From the NCBI GenBank assembly GCA_037442465.1, contig JBBIQI010000002.1, forward strand, positions 1 to 44,235: DNA of 44,235 bases. Reading direction: 5' to 3'. The position numbers and the translations under genes were made by a program. Source of the DNA: DSNY01 sp037442465 (GTDB taxonomy: Bacteria > Pseudomonadota > Gammaproteobacteria > Burkholderiales > Burkholderiaceae_F). This document shows, in pieces, positions 17,938 through 29,364 of this stretch; within the stretch, counting starts at the first letter, position 1; every line of letters begins with the position of its first letter. The notes beneath the pieces were generated by a model. It worked only from the letters and a program-made list of their open reading frames with translations, made no database searches and was not told where the DNA came from.

Positions 17938-18074
17938 TGGCCCTCTCGCGGGCCGCCACCCCTCGAATTGCCGTTGGAGCTATTAATCATCAGAGGTCGC
18001 TGGCAGAGGTGGCACCGTTGTCACCGGGATCGTTGCGGTCGTGAGAACCCGGTCGGAACCGCCGCGCGGCGCGC

Positions 18075-18533
18075 TCAACCCTTGCGGCACTGCTGCTCGT
18101 ACTGCTCCTCGGCGCGCCGCGCCTTGCGTTCGGCGTCGGCCCGCTTGGCCAGCGTGGCGCGCGCCAACGCGTCCTTGGCCTGGGTGAGCCGAAGCTCGAG
18201 CTTGCGGCACTCGCGGGCCTGCGCCTGCTCTTTCTTGGCAAGCGCCTGGCGCTGTTTTTCGGCGCGCGCTGCGTCCGCCTTGCGCTCGCGCTCGATGCGG
18301 GCGAGCTCGCTGGCGTCGCGTCGCGCGCGTTCGCGCGCGGCCTTTTCGTCAGCGGCGCTCGGCCCGGGACTCGGCGCGAGCGTGCGGGCCGGTTGCGTTC
18401 CTGGCGGGCAGGGGCCGTTCGAATACGTCACCTGTCCGCCACCTTCGCAGCGTTGAATTGCCTGTGGGTGCGCGGCGCCCGCCACCAGAATCAGGTAGCA
18501 GCAAGCGATCGCCGCACGGAGCAGGGTCTGCAT
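18075..18533 (-). CDS. DUF4124 domain protein, secreted (paralogue 2)
   Basis: This protein of about 152 residues has a signal peptide (LLRAAIACCYLILVAGAAHPQA), the DUF4124 motif QRCEGGGQVTYSNGPCPPGTQ, a long charged helix likely to form a coiled coil (about residues 60-145), and the ending EEQYEQQCRKG. Domain order and end motif match the gene at 13153-13608, so they are paralogues. The start is ATG at 18533: a -10-like TAGACT on the minus strand (18548-18543) would place the transcript start within a few bases of it, and would exclude the in-frame GTG at 18539. Function unknown. Confidence 0.82.
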   Translation of the reverse strand: MQTLLRAAIACCYLILVAGAAHPQAIQRCEGGGQVTYSNGPCPPGTQPARTLAPSPGPSAADEKAARERARRDASELARIERERKADAARAEKQRQALAKKEQAQARECRKLELRLTQAKDALARATLAKRADAERKARRAEEQYEQQCRKG

Positions 18534-18545
18534 GATCACGACAGT

Positions 18546-18797
18546 CTAGCCCGGATACTTCACGGGGGACGCGGGAGTTGCGCGAGCGGATGCGCGCGGC
18601 AGGTTGCGCGAGACGGCCGCAGCAAAGGCCCGGCGGCCTTTGCGAGGAGTTGAGCGCAAGATGACCGCGCAGCCGCCGCGCAAACCCGCGTAGCCCCGGC
18701 GGTACGGACTGGATCGGCAGCCCGAAGCGCGACAGGGGTGATTCACCGAGACGGAACTCACGCAAGCGGGGGCGACCTCGTGAAATATCCGGGCTAG
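18546..18797. mobile_element. 252-bp MITE-like element with 19-bp terminal inverted repeats
   Basis: CTAGCCCGGATACTTCACG (18546-18564) and CGTGAAATATCCGGGCTAG (18779-18797) are inverted copies differing at one position. Inside, a perfect 9-bp stem with a four-base loop lies at 18622-18643 (GCAAAGGCC, CGGC, GGCCTTTGC). There is no transposase and no convincing target-site duplication, and no gene is seen in 18540-18966. Size and structure suit a non-autonomous miniature element or REP-type repeat. The left arm overlaps the probable -10 site of the DUF4124 gene, so the element may supply that promoter. Confidence 0.55.
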
Positions 18798-18966
18798 CGA
18801 GGTTTCCCCGCAGATCCTCCCCCCTGCAAAGGCATGGAGGGTGCAGGCCTCAAACGTTTCTTCGGCGCACGCTGCGCCGCGGCCGTGCAAGGTCTCGAGA
18901 CATCGACTGCCGGGTCGATCGCTCAGACGTCGCCTGCGCAATGCCGTTGGCCGGCTCGACGCTCGC

Positions 18967-20366
<1,400 letters not shown>

Positions 20367-20370
<4 letters not shown>

Positions 20371-20762
20371 CCGGGTCGTTGCGCCGCGCGGCGCCGCGCC
20401 GCCAGTTTGAACGGCCGCAAGTAAACGATCGCCGCGGCGAAAAACGCCGCCGCCAGCACCAGTTCGATCCACGCAAGCGTCGAATACGGCGTCGGCTCGA
20501 ACGCGCGCGTCGCCGCTTCGGCCACGTACAGCAGGACGATCAACGTGGCCCACTGGAAGGCCGAGACGTCTCCCCGCGCCACCCCGCGCGCCGGCACGAG
20601 CAAAGGCACGACTTTCAGCACGAGCCAGGAGCCGCCCGGCCGCAGCGGCGCGAGCCACAGCTCCCACAGCACGCACAGAACCGCGAGCGCGAACCAGGCC
20701 GCGATCGCAAGGCCGCGCGCGCCGCGTTGGGCGGAGGTGATCGCGGGCGCGTTGCCGATCAT
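20367..20762 (-). CDS. DUF2069 family membrane protein
   Basis: This is a 131-residue protein with four hydrophobic segments, including LAIAAWFALAVLCVLWELWLAPL, WATLIVLLYVAEAATRAFE and TLAWIELVLAAAFFAAAIVYL. It matches the uncharacterised DUF2069 family, which often stands next to wrbA in betaproteobacteria. Start and stop both overlap the neighbouring genes by four bases, so its translation is tied to both. Confidence 0.85.
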
Positions 20763-21352
20763 CCGCGCAGCCTCAGGGCGGTGGTGGCGAGCCGGCGGCC
20801 GAGCGCGATCGCGAGTCGTTTCTCCTCGTCGGTCAGCGTCTGCGGCGGTCCGTCCTGGCGCGCGAGATGGCTCGCACCGTAAGGGCCGCCGCCGCTGGCG
20901 GTCGTGCCCACGTCGCGCTCGGTGTAGGGCAGGCCCAGCAGCAGCATGCCGTGATGCAGCAGCGGCAACATCATCGACAGCAGCGTCGACTCCTGCCCGC
21001 CGTGCAGGCTGCTGGTCGACGTGAACACGCATGCGGGCTTGCCGGCGAGCGCACCCGCCAGCCACAGCCCGCTGGTCGAATCGAGAAAGAACTTCAGCGG
21101 CGCGGCCATGTTGCCGAAGCGCGTGGGCGAGCCCAGCGCGAGCCCTTCGCATTCTTCGAGGTCGCGCAGCTCCGCATACGGCGCACCGTCGGGCGGAACG
21201 GGTGGCGCGCTGCGTTCGGTCACTGCCGCCACCGGCGGCACGGTGCGCAGCCGCGCGTGCGTGCCGTCGACCCCGTCGATGCCCTGCGCGATGCATTCGG
21301 CGAGCCGCCGCGTCGCGCCGTGGCGGCTGTAGTAGAGCACGAGGACGTCCAA
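20759..21352 (-). CDS. wrbA: NAD(P)H:quinone oxidoreductase, WrbA type
   Basis: WrbA is an FMN flavodoxin-like enzyme that reduces quinones by two electrons. The FMN-binding loop LYYSRHGATRRL is at the start, SPTRFGNMAAPLKFFLD in the middle and TSSLHGGQESTLLSMMLPLLHHGM later, as in WrbA. The length is 197 residues. No ATG or GTG fits the conserved N-terminus, so I place the start at TTG 21352 (MDVLVLYYSRHG). There is no clear ribosome-binding site, which leaves the start somewhat open. It opens a minus-strand operon with DUF2069 and an FAD oxidase, and diverges from yihY across 71 bases. Confidence 0.9.
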   Translation of the reverse strand: MDVLVLYYSRHGATRRLAECIAQGIDGVDGTHARLRTVPPVAAVTERSAPPVPPDGAPYAELRDLEECEGLALGSPTRFGNMAAPLKFFLDSTSGLWLAGALAGKPACVFTSTSSLHGGQESTLLSMMLPLLHHGMLLLGLPYTERDVGTTASGGGPYGASHLARQDGPPQTLTDEEKRLAIALGRRLATTALRLRG

Positions 21353-21423
21353 GTCGATGCGCAGCCGATTAGTATCTGGCCGGATTATGCTGAAAACGCC
21401 CGCATAGAGCGCCGCCGGCCCGG

Positions 21424-22758
21424 ATGAGTTCGAAGCCGCTGCCTCGCGCCAGGGACGGAGTCGCACACGCGCTGCGCGCGCTCGCACGCGTCGGCGAATG
21501 GCCGACGCGGCTGCGCCCGAAATTCGAGCAGGCGCGCGCTGTGCTCGAGTTTGCCGCACAACGCGCGCGCCAGATGCGGCTGCCGCAGGTCGCCGGCAGC
21601 CTGACCTTCACCACCGTGCTGGCGCTGGTGCCGCTGCTGGCGGTGGCCCTTTCGATTTTCGCGACGTTCCCGATGTTCGGCGAGTTCCGTGCGGCGCTGG
21701 AGAAGAACCTGCTGCGCGAGCTGCTGCCCGAGCAGTACGCGGCGCAATTGCTGCGCTACCTGAACAACTTCGTGGCAAAAGCGACGCAGTTGACCGCACT
21801 CGGTCTGACGTTCCTTGCGGCCACCGCGATGCTGATGATCCACACGGTCGAGCGCGCGCTGAACGAGCTGTGGCTCGTCCGACAGCAGCGTCCGTGGGTG
21901 CAGCGCGTCGTGATCTACTGGACGCTGATCACGCTCGGACCGATCCTGATCAGCGCGAGCCTGGCGGCCACGTCCTACCTGCTGTCGGCCTCCGCCGGCA
22001 TCGTGCAGCAGCTTCCGGGGCTGCTGCGCGCAGCGCTCGACTTTCTGCCGCTGCTCGTCAGCGGTTTCGCGTACGCCTCGCTGTACGTGCTGGTGCCCAA
22101 CCGCAAGGTGCAGTGGCGCGACGCGCTGATCGGCGGATTCTCCGCGGCGATCGTCGGCGAGCTGATCCGCGAGGGTTTCGCGGCCTACATCCGGACGGGC
22201 ACGGTCGCGACGATCTACGGCGCATTCGCCGCGGTGCCCTTGTTCCTGCTGTGGGTGTACCTGGCGTGGTTCGTCGTGCTGTTCGGCGCGGCGATCGCCG
22301 CCACGCTGCCGATGCTGCGCAGCACGCGTTTCGCGGACGAGCGCCGCGCCGGCAATCGTTTTGTCACCGCGGTGGCGCTGCTGCGTGCGCTGTACGAGGG
22401 CCGGAGACGCGGCGGCGAGGCGGCGCGGATCGACACCGCAACGCTCGCGCGCGCGGTGCGGCTGTTTCCCGAGGAAGCGGAGCGATTGCTTGGCGAGCTG
22501 GAGCGCATGAACTACGTTGCCCGGCTCGAGGGGGTCAACGCTGGACGCTGGCTGCTCGTGTGCGACCCCGAACGCACCGACCTGGTGGAGGTCTTCAAGC
22601 GCTTTGCGGTCGACCCGGAGAACACGCTGCTGGCACGCGACGAGGCGCTCGCTGCTTGGGTGAAGCGCGCGCTCGAGGCTGACTGGCTGCGCGCCCCGCT
22701 GGCGCGCGTCCTTGCCGGCGCCACGCAAGAGGTCAGCGCCGACAGGGTGCGACCGTGA
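21424..22758 (+). CDS. YihY family inner membrane protein
   Basis: This is a 444-residue protein. The Virul_fac_BrkB/YihY membrane domain covers about residues 50-300, with six hydrophobic segments and the motifs LTFTTVLALVPLLAV, YGAFAAVPLFLLWVYLAWFVVLFGA and VPNRKVQWRDALIGG. It was formerly called ribonuclease BN by mistake. The C-terminal 130 residues are cytoplasmic, with a winged-helix look (ATLARAVRLFPEEAERLLGELERMNYVAR). The function is uncertain. The 3' end overlaps the convergent DUF1850 gene by 26 bases. Confidence 0.9.
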   Translation: MSSKPLPRARDGVAHALRALARVGEWPTRLRPKFEQARAVLEFAAQRARQMRLPQVAGSLTFTTVLALVPLLAVALSIFATFPMFGEFRAALEKNLLRELLPEQYAAQLLRYLNNFVAKATQLTALGLTFLAATAMLMIHTVERALNELWLVRQQRPWVQRVVIYWTLITLGPILISASLAATSYLLSASAGIVQQLPGLLRAALDFLPLLVSGFAYASLYVLVPNRKVQWRDALIGGFSAAIVGELIREGFAAYIRTGTVATIYGAFAAVPLFLLWVYLAWFVVLFGAAIAATLPMLRSTRFADERRAGNRFVTAVALLRALYEGRRRGGEAARIDTATLARAVRLFPEEAERLLGELERMNYVARLEGVNAGRWLLVCDPERTDLVEVFKRFAVDPENTLLARDEALAAWVKRALEADWLRAPLARVLAGATQEVSADRVRP

Positions 22759-23106
22759 CCGCGCCGGCAGGCGGGCCGATCAGCGCGGTGAGGCTGCGGC
22801 AACGGCCATCGATGCACAGCAGGTAGTCGGCGCCGAACTCGGAGCGCGCCAGCTCGATGGCGCGATGCCAGCGGTGCGGCGGCCGATAGTGCCAGGCCCC
22901 GTGCTGCAGGACGGCACCTGCCGGCGGTTCCATGCCCGCGCCGCTGCCGCGGATGCGCGCGCCGGACAGATAAAGCCACTCGCCGGCGACGACGTAGTCC
23001 TCCTCCCACAACACCTTTTCGACCGTGTGCCGCCAGGCGAGCGTGAACGATCGTGCCGGTACCGCGACGTTCAACGCGCCCGCGATCAGGCAGACGGCCA
23101 GCGCAG

Positions 23107-23110
<4 letters not shown>
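22733..23110 (-). CDS. DUF1850 domain protein, TRAP-associated
   Basis: This is a 125-residue protein with a hydrophobic start (LAVCLIAGALNVAV) and the DUF1850 pattern: FTLAWRHTVEKVLWEEDY, then GSGAGMEPPAGA. It probably sits at the outer face of the inner membrane. Two cysteines stand in CIDGRC near the end. It starts at GTG 23110, overlapping the TRAP permease stop (GTGA), so it is the last gene of the TAXI-TRAP operon. DUF1850 proteins commonly accompany TAXI-type TRAP transporters (recalled); their role is unknown. Its 3' end overlaps yihY on the other strand. Confidence 0.83.
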
Positions 23111-25140
<2,030 letters not shown>

Positions 25141-25240
25141 CGCGATGTTCCGTGCACCGGCCTGGTCGGCGCGCTCATGCCCGGAAAGAAGCGCTGGCAC
25201 AGCCAGGCTGCGCCAGCGCGGCGCGGCGGTCGGGCACGGC

Positions 25241-26206
25241 CTACTTCAGCAGGCCCGCTTCGCGGTAATAGCGTTCCGCGCCGGGGTGCAGCGGCACCGG
25301 CAGGCCCTTCGCCGCATCGGCCTTGCTGATCCCCTTCGCGGCTGCGTGCGCGGCGACCAGTTGATCGAGGTTGTCAAACAGCGCCTTGGTCATCGTGTAG
25401 ACCGTGTCGGCGGGCACACCCTCGTGCGTCACCAGGAAGTTCTTGATCGCCGCGGTCGGGACCGCTTCGGTCTGCCCGGTGTACGTGTTGGCCGGAATCG
25501 TGCCCGGTTGATACGCGGGGTCGCCGACTTTCGCAACGACATCGGCCGGAATCGGCACGACGACGACCTTGATCGACGTCGCCAAGTCGCGGATCGACGC
25601 CACGCCGAGTCCGGCCGACTGCAGCGTCACGTCGAGCTGCCGATTCTTCATCAGCTCGACCGATTCGCCGAACGGCAGGTACTCGACCTTCGCGAAGTCC
25701 TGGTAGGTCAGCCCGGCGGCCTTCAGGATCGCGCGCGCGTTCAGCTCGGTGCCCGATCGCGGCGCGCCGACCGAAATGCGCTTGCCCTTCAGATCGGCGA
25801 GCGACTTGATGCCGGAATCGGCGCTGGCGACGATCTGAATGTAGTTCGGATAGATGCCCGCGACCGCGCGCAGCTTTTTCAGCGGCGTCTTGAAGCCGGC
25901 GTCCTCAACGCCTTTCCACGCATCCGACAGCGAGTCGCCGAGCGTAAAAGCGAGCTCGCCGCGGCCGGCTTGCAGCAGGTTCAGGTTTTCCACGGACGCT
26001 TTGGTCGCCTGCACCTGCACCTTGGCGTCGGGCATCGCCTTGCTGTAGATCTGGCTGAGCGCCACACCGAGCGGGTAGTACACGCCGGCCTGGCCGCCGG
26101 TCAGGACGTTGACGAACTTCTGCTGGGCATTCGCCCCGACGCTGGCCGCGCAAAGCGCCGCGGCGGCAAGCAGGGCGCGGAACAGGGCCGGGCCGGTCTG
26201 TCGCAT
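25241..26206 (-). CDS. TAXI family TRAP transporter solute-binding subunit
   Basis: This is a 321-residue periplasmic binding protein with a signal peptide ending near ANAQ (residue 28). The TAXI pattern follows: VNVLTGGQAGVYYPLGVALSQIYSK, VQATKASVENLNLLQAGRGELAF, and LKGKRISVGAPRSGTELNARAIL. TAXI proteins bind small carboxylates such as glutamate or aromatic acids, but the ligand is unknown here. GAGGAGA lies just before the ATG. It is the first gene of the operon with the fused permease and DUF1850. Its first 106 bases lie inside the extended LysE reading frame. Confidence 0.94.
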   Translation of the reverse strand: MRQTGPALFRALLAAAALCAASVGANAQQKFVNVLTGGQAGVYYPLGVALSQIYSKAMPDAKVQVQATKASVENLNLLQAGRGELAFTLGDSLSDAWKGVEDAGFKTPLKKLRAVAGIYPNYIQIVASADSGIKSLADLKGKRISVGAPRSGTELNARAILKAAGLTYQDFAKVEYLPFGESVELMKNRQLDVTLQSAGLGVASIRDLATSIKVVVVPIPADVVAKVGDPAYQPGTIPANTYTGQTEAVPTAAIKNFLVTHEGVPADTVYTMTKALFDNLDQLVAAHAAAKGISKADAAKGLPVPLHPGAERYYREAGLLK

Positions 26207-26967
26207 GGTGCTGTCTCCTCAGGTGTGGTTTGAGATGAACCGTCGAACGCGATTCGTTGGCGAAAGTATAGGGGTGGGTGCGGCCCGACGGTTACGTGAT
26301 TTTCCTGGTGCCCGCGTTCCGCGTCGTCGACCTGAGCGGGCTCGACCGAAAGGACCAGCGCGGCGGCGGCGAGCACCAGCGCGCCGGCGCTGCGATCGGT
26401 CCAGCGCGCGTAGCGCGGATCGGTTGCGATGCGTGCCGCGCGCGAGGCGAGGAAACCGTAGCCGGCGAGGATGCAGAACTCGGGCACGACCGAACCTGCC
26501 GCGAGCCAGGCCATCTGCGCGCCGATTGGAAGGCGCAGATCGACGAATTGCGGCAGGATCGCGACGAAGAAGATCAGCGTCTTCGGGTTGGCGAGCTGCA
26601 GCGTCAACCCCGACGCATAAATCGACCGCCAGGTCGATCCGCGCGCGGCCGGGTTCGACGCCGTGATCGGCGAAGGCTGGCCGAACAGCGCGCGCAGCCC
26701 GAGATAGACGAGGTACGCCGCGCCGATCCACTTGACCGCGAAAAAGAACGCGCCCGAAGACACGAGCACCGCGCCCAGGCCGGTGGCGGAGATCGCGAAG
26801 TAGATCGCGTTGGCCGACAGGATGCCGAGCGTGGCGGGAAGCGAGCGGCGCGCGCCCTGCGTCAGCCCGTACGCGATCACCAGCATCACGGCCGGCCCCG
26901 GCGACAGGCTCAGCGCCGCCTCGGTCAGCACGTACAGCCAGTAGGTGTCCCAGTTGACTGCGTCCAA
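26101..26967 (-). CDS. LysE family translocator with unusual C-terminal extension
   Basis: This is an amino-acid exporter of the LysE/RhtB type. About six membrane segments occupy residues 10-215, with LTEAALSLSPGPAVMLVIAYGLTQGARRSLPATLG, WIGAAYLVYLGLRAL, LANPKTLIFFVAILPQFVD and a final LVLAAAALVLSV. Family members end about here, but this frame goes on for some 70 hydrophilic, unrelated residues and into the TAXI gene. A stop exists in another frame (minus strand, 26294-26292), so a one-base indel or sequencing error is likely. The start is TTG 26967, 19 bases after the hydrolase stop, without a clear ribosome-binding site. Confidence 0.8.
   Translation of the reverse strand: MDAVNWDTYWLYVLTEAALSLSPGPAVMLVIAYGLTQGARRSLPATLGILSANAIYFAISATGLGAVLVSSGAFFFAVKWIGAAYLVYLGLRALFGQPSPITASNPAARGSTWRSIYASGLTLQLANPKTLIFFVAILPQFVDLRLPIGAQMAWLAAGSVVPEFCILAGYGFLASRAARIATDPRYARWTDRSAGALVLAAAALVLSVEPAQVDDAERGHQENHVTVGPHPPLYFRQRIAFDGSSQTTPEETAPCDRPARPCSAPCLPPRRFARPASGRMPSRSSSTS
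26265..26270 (-). promoter_or_regulatory. -10-like hexamer upstream of the TAXI-TRAP operon
   Basis: On the minus strand TATACT occupies 26270-26265, 58 bases before the TAXI start. No good -35 hexamer stands at 16-18 bases upstream, so this is a weak call. It lies inside the C-terminal extension of the LysE frame. Confidence 0.3.
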
Positions 26968-26985
26968 TCGAGTCGAGCGGGGCGC

Positions 26986-27813
26986 TCAGGCCGCGGCGGT
27001 CGCGAAGACGCGCGCGGCGAACGATTCGAGCGCTCGCCGCACGCCGTCCGGATTCTCCGCCATCATCGAATGTCCGGTGGCGGGCAGTGTGACGATCGTT
27101 TTCTCGGCCATCGCTTCGATCAGCCCCTGCGCGGCACGCGGCGGTGTCATCTGGTCGGCCGCGCCGAGAACGAACAGCGCCGGGCAGCGCAGCGCGCGCG
27201 CCGCCGCCAGCCCGCCGGCGTACGCGTCGCATGCCGCGAAGTCGGTCGCCAGCACGTCGGCGCCGTTGACGCGCGCGATGTGCTGCATCAGCCGCAGGTT
27301 CTGCCAGACCACGTTGAAACCCGGCGCGGGGCACCCCGGCCGCGCGGCGAACGGCGCGATCGAAGCGCTGTGCGACCAGACGTTGATCATGTCCATCGCC
27401 GCCGGCGGATCCTCGCGCGTGGCCGTCAGCAGCGCATCGGACACGCGCATCGGCGCTGCGGTCGCGCACAACGCCACGCCGGCAACGCGACCGGCGAGCC
27501 GCTGCGCGAGTTCGAGCGCGACGAGCGATCCCATGCTATGGCCGGCGAGCAGGAAACGCTGATTCGCGAGCGGCGCGAGCACCTGCGCGACGCGATCGGC
27601 GATCGCCTCGACGCTCGTCGCGGCCGGCGCGCGGCTGCGGCCATGGCCGGGTAGGTCGAGCGCGAGCACCGCGTAGCCGTGGTGTGCGAGGTAACGGCTC
27701 TGCAGGATCCAGACGCTGTGATCGTGCTGCGCGCCGTGCAGGAAAACGACGCACGGACGCGCCTCGTCGAACGGCCGCGCTCCGGTGTAGGCGTAGAGTC
27801 CGTCGAGCTGCAT
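26986..27813 (-). CDS. Alpha/beta hydrolase
   Basis: This is a 275-residue cytoplasmic alpha/beta-hydrolase-fold protein. The nucleophile is Ser93 in AGHSMGSLVA, the oxyanion region is VVFLHGAQHDHSVW, and Asp220 (LGAADQMTPP) and His248 (ATGHSMM) complete the triad. The substrate is unknown; an esterase or C-C hydrolase role would fit. Its ATG overlaps the metY stop by one base (TGATG), so it is coupled to metY. Confidence 0.9.
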   Translation of the reverse strand: MQLDGLYAYTGARPFDEARPCVVFLHGAQHDHSVWILQSRYLAHHGYAVLALDLPGHGRSRAPAATSVEAIADRVAQVLAPLANQRFLLAGHSMGSLVALELAQRLAGRVAGVALCATAAPMRVSDALLTATREDPPAAMDMINVWSHSASIAPFAARPGCPAPGFNVVWQNLRLMQHIARVNGADVLATDFAACDAYAGGLAAARALRCPALFVLGAADQMTPPRAAQGLIEAMAEKTIVTLPATGHSMMAENPDGVRRALESFAARVFATAAA

Positions 27814-29111
27814 CACGCCACCTTCGCCGCGGCCTTGAGCGCGCGCGCCAGATCGTCGATCAGATCGTCGGGGTCCTCGAGCCCGATCGACAGCCGGATC
27901 GTGCCCTGCGTGATGCCGGCGGCGGCGAGTTCCGCGTCGGGCACGCGGAAGTGCGTCGTCGTCGCCGGATGGATCACCAGTGACTTGGCGTCGCCGACGT
28001 TGGCCAGATGCGAAAACACTTTCAGCGACTCGACGAACCTGCGGCCGGCCGCGCGCGAGCCCTTCAGATCGAAGCTGAACACGGCGCCACAGCCGCGCGG
28101 CAGCAGGCGCTCGGCAAGGGCGCGGTCCGGATGCGTCGGCAGCTCCGGGTAGGCGACGCGCGCGACGCCCGGCTGCGCGGCGAGAAAGGCGACGACCTTG
28201 CGCGTGTTCTCGACGTGCCGCTGCATGCGCAGCGGCAGCGTCTCCAGCCCCTGCAGGATCAGGAAAGCGGTGTGCGGGCTCATGCACGCGCCGAAGTCGC
28301 GCAGCCCCTCGCGGCGCGCGCGCAGCAGGAAGGGTGCGACGGTGCTTTCCTCGGCGAAGTTCATGCCGTGGAAGCCCTCGTATGGCGCGGTGAGCGTCGG
28401 GTACTTGCCGCTGGCGGTCCAGTCGAAGGTGCCGCCGTCGACGAGCAGCCCGCCGATGGCCACGCCGTGGCCGCCGAGGAACTTGGTCGCCGAGTGATAG
28501 ACCAGGTCGGCGCCCAGCTCGATGGGCTGCATCAGGTACGGCGTCGTGAACGTGCTGTCGACCAGCAGCGGCAGCCCGTGCGCATGCGCGAGCGCGGCGA
28601 CGTTCGGCACGTCGAGCACGTCCAGCCCCGGATTGCCGAGCGTCTCGCCGAACAGCAGCCGCGTATCCGCCCGGATCGCGCCCCGCCACGCGTCCAGATC
28701 GCGCGGATCGACGAAGGTCGTCTCGATGCCGAAGCGCTTGAGCGTGTACGCGAGCAGGTTGTGCGAACCGCCGTACAGCGCGCGGCTGGCGACGATGTGC
28801 GAGCCCGCGCCCATCAGCGTGACGATCGCCAGGTGCAGCGCCGCCTGCCCGCTCGCGGTCGCGATCGCGCCCACACCCTTTTCGAGCGCGGCGATCCGCT
28901 CCTCGAGCACCGCGACCGTCGGGTTCGAGATGCGCGAGTACACGTGCCCGGCGCGCTCCATGTTGAACAACGCCGCGGCGTGCTCGGAGTCGTCGAAGCA
29001 GAACGAAGTCGATGCGTAGATGGGCACCGCGCGTGCGCCGGTGGCCGGATCGGGCCGCTGCCCCGCGTGCAGCGTCAGCGTGTCGAAACCGGGGTATTTG
29101 GGGCCGCTCAT
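27813..29111 (-). CDS. metY: O-acetylhomoserine aminocarboxypropyltransferase (sulfhydrylase)
   Basis: This PLP enzyme makes homocysteine from O-acetylhomoserine and sulfide in methionine synthesis. The 432-residue protein has the Cys/Met-metabolism family features: VPIYASTSFCFDD, ERAGHVYSRISNPTVAVLEERIAALE, and the PLP lysine at 210 in HSATKFLGGHG. The length fits MetY rather than the shorter MetB, MetC or MetZ. The ATG at 29111 gives MSGPKYPGFDTLTLHAGQRPD. It diverges from the iminopeptidase gene. I saw no SAM-type riboswitch in the 250-base region upstream. Confidence 0.93.
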   Translation of the reverse strand: MSGPKYPGFDTLTLHAGQRPDPATGARAVPIYASTSFCFDDSEHAAALFNMERAGHVYSRISNPTVAVLEERIAALEKGVGAIATASGQAALHLAIVTLMGAGSHIVASRALYGGSHNLLAYTLKRFGIETTFVDPRDLDAWRGAIRADTRLLFGETLGNPGLDVLDVPNVAALAHAHGLPLLVDSTFTTPYLMQPIELGADLVYHSATKFLGGHGVAIGGLLVDGGTFDWTASGKYPTLTAPYEGFHGMNFAEESTVAPFLLRARREGLRDFGACMSPHTAFLILQGLETLPLRMQRHVENTRKVVAFLAAQPGVARVAYPELPTHPDRALAERLLPRGCGAVFSFDLKGSRAAGRRFVESLKVFSHLANVGDAKSLVIHPATTTHFRVPDAELAAAGITQGTIRLSIGLEDPDDLIDDLARALKAAAKVA

Positions 29112-29351
29112 CGGGTCGTTGCTCGAGTTCGGAAGTCGAAGGCGTCGGCCCAGGTCGGCTATCGCACGATCGACGGCATGCCTACGGCAGCACGAAGGGG
29201 CGAACGCGCATCCCGACGAAGCGCCCTGCGGCGCATCGTCCCGTCCAGGCCCGCCGCGCCTGCCGGCGCGGCCGTGGATACACCCGAGTCCCCTCGTTCC
29301 CAACCTTGCGGCCATGCCGCCGGCGGCACGGCAAAGCCGCGGGGCCGGCGG

Positions 29352-29357
29352 CATAAT
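29352..29357 (+). promoter_or_regulatory. -10 hexamer directly before the iminopeptidase gene
   Basis: CATAAT lies seven bases before ATG 29365 in the context GGCATAATGCC, and the same GGCATAAT stands before leuC. It overlaps the earlier in-frame ATG at 29356, which argues against that start. No clear -35 was found. Confidence 0.4.
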
Positions 29358-29364
29358 GCCACGC

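Noticed and set aside
29112..29355. SAM-type riboswitch upstream of metY
   Set aside because: I looked on the minus strand for conserved SAM-riboswitch core segments and saw none.
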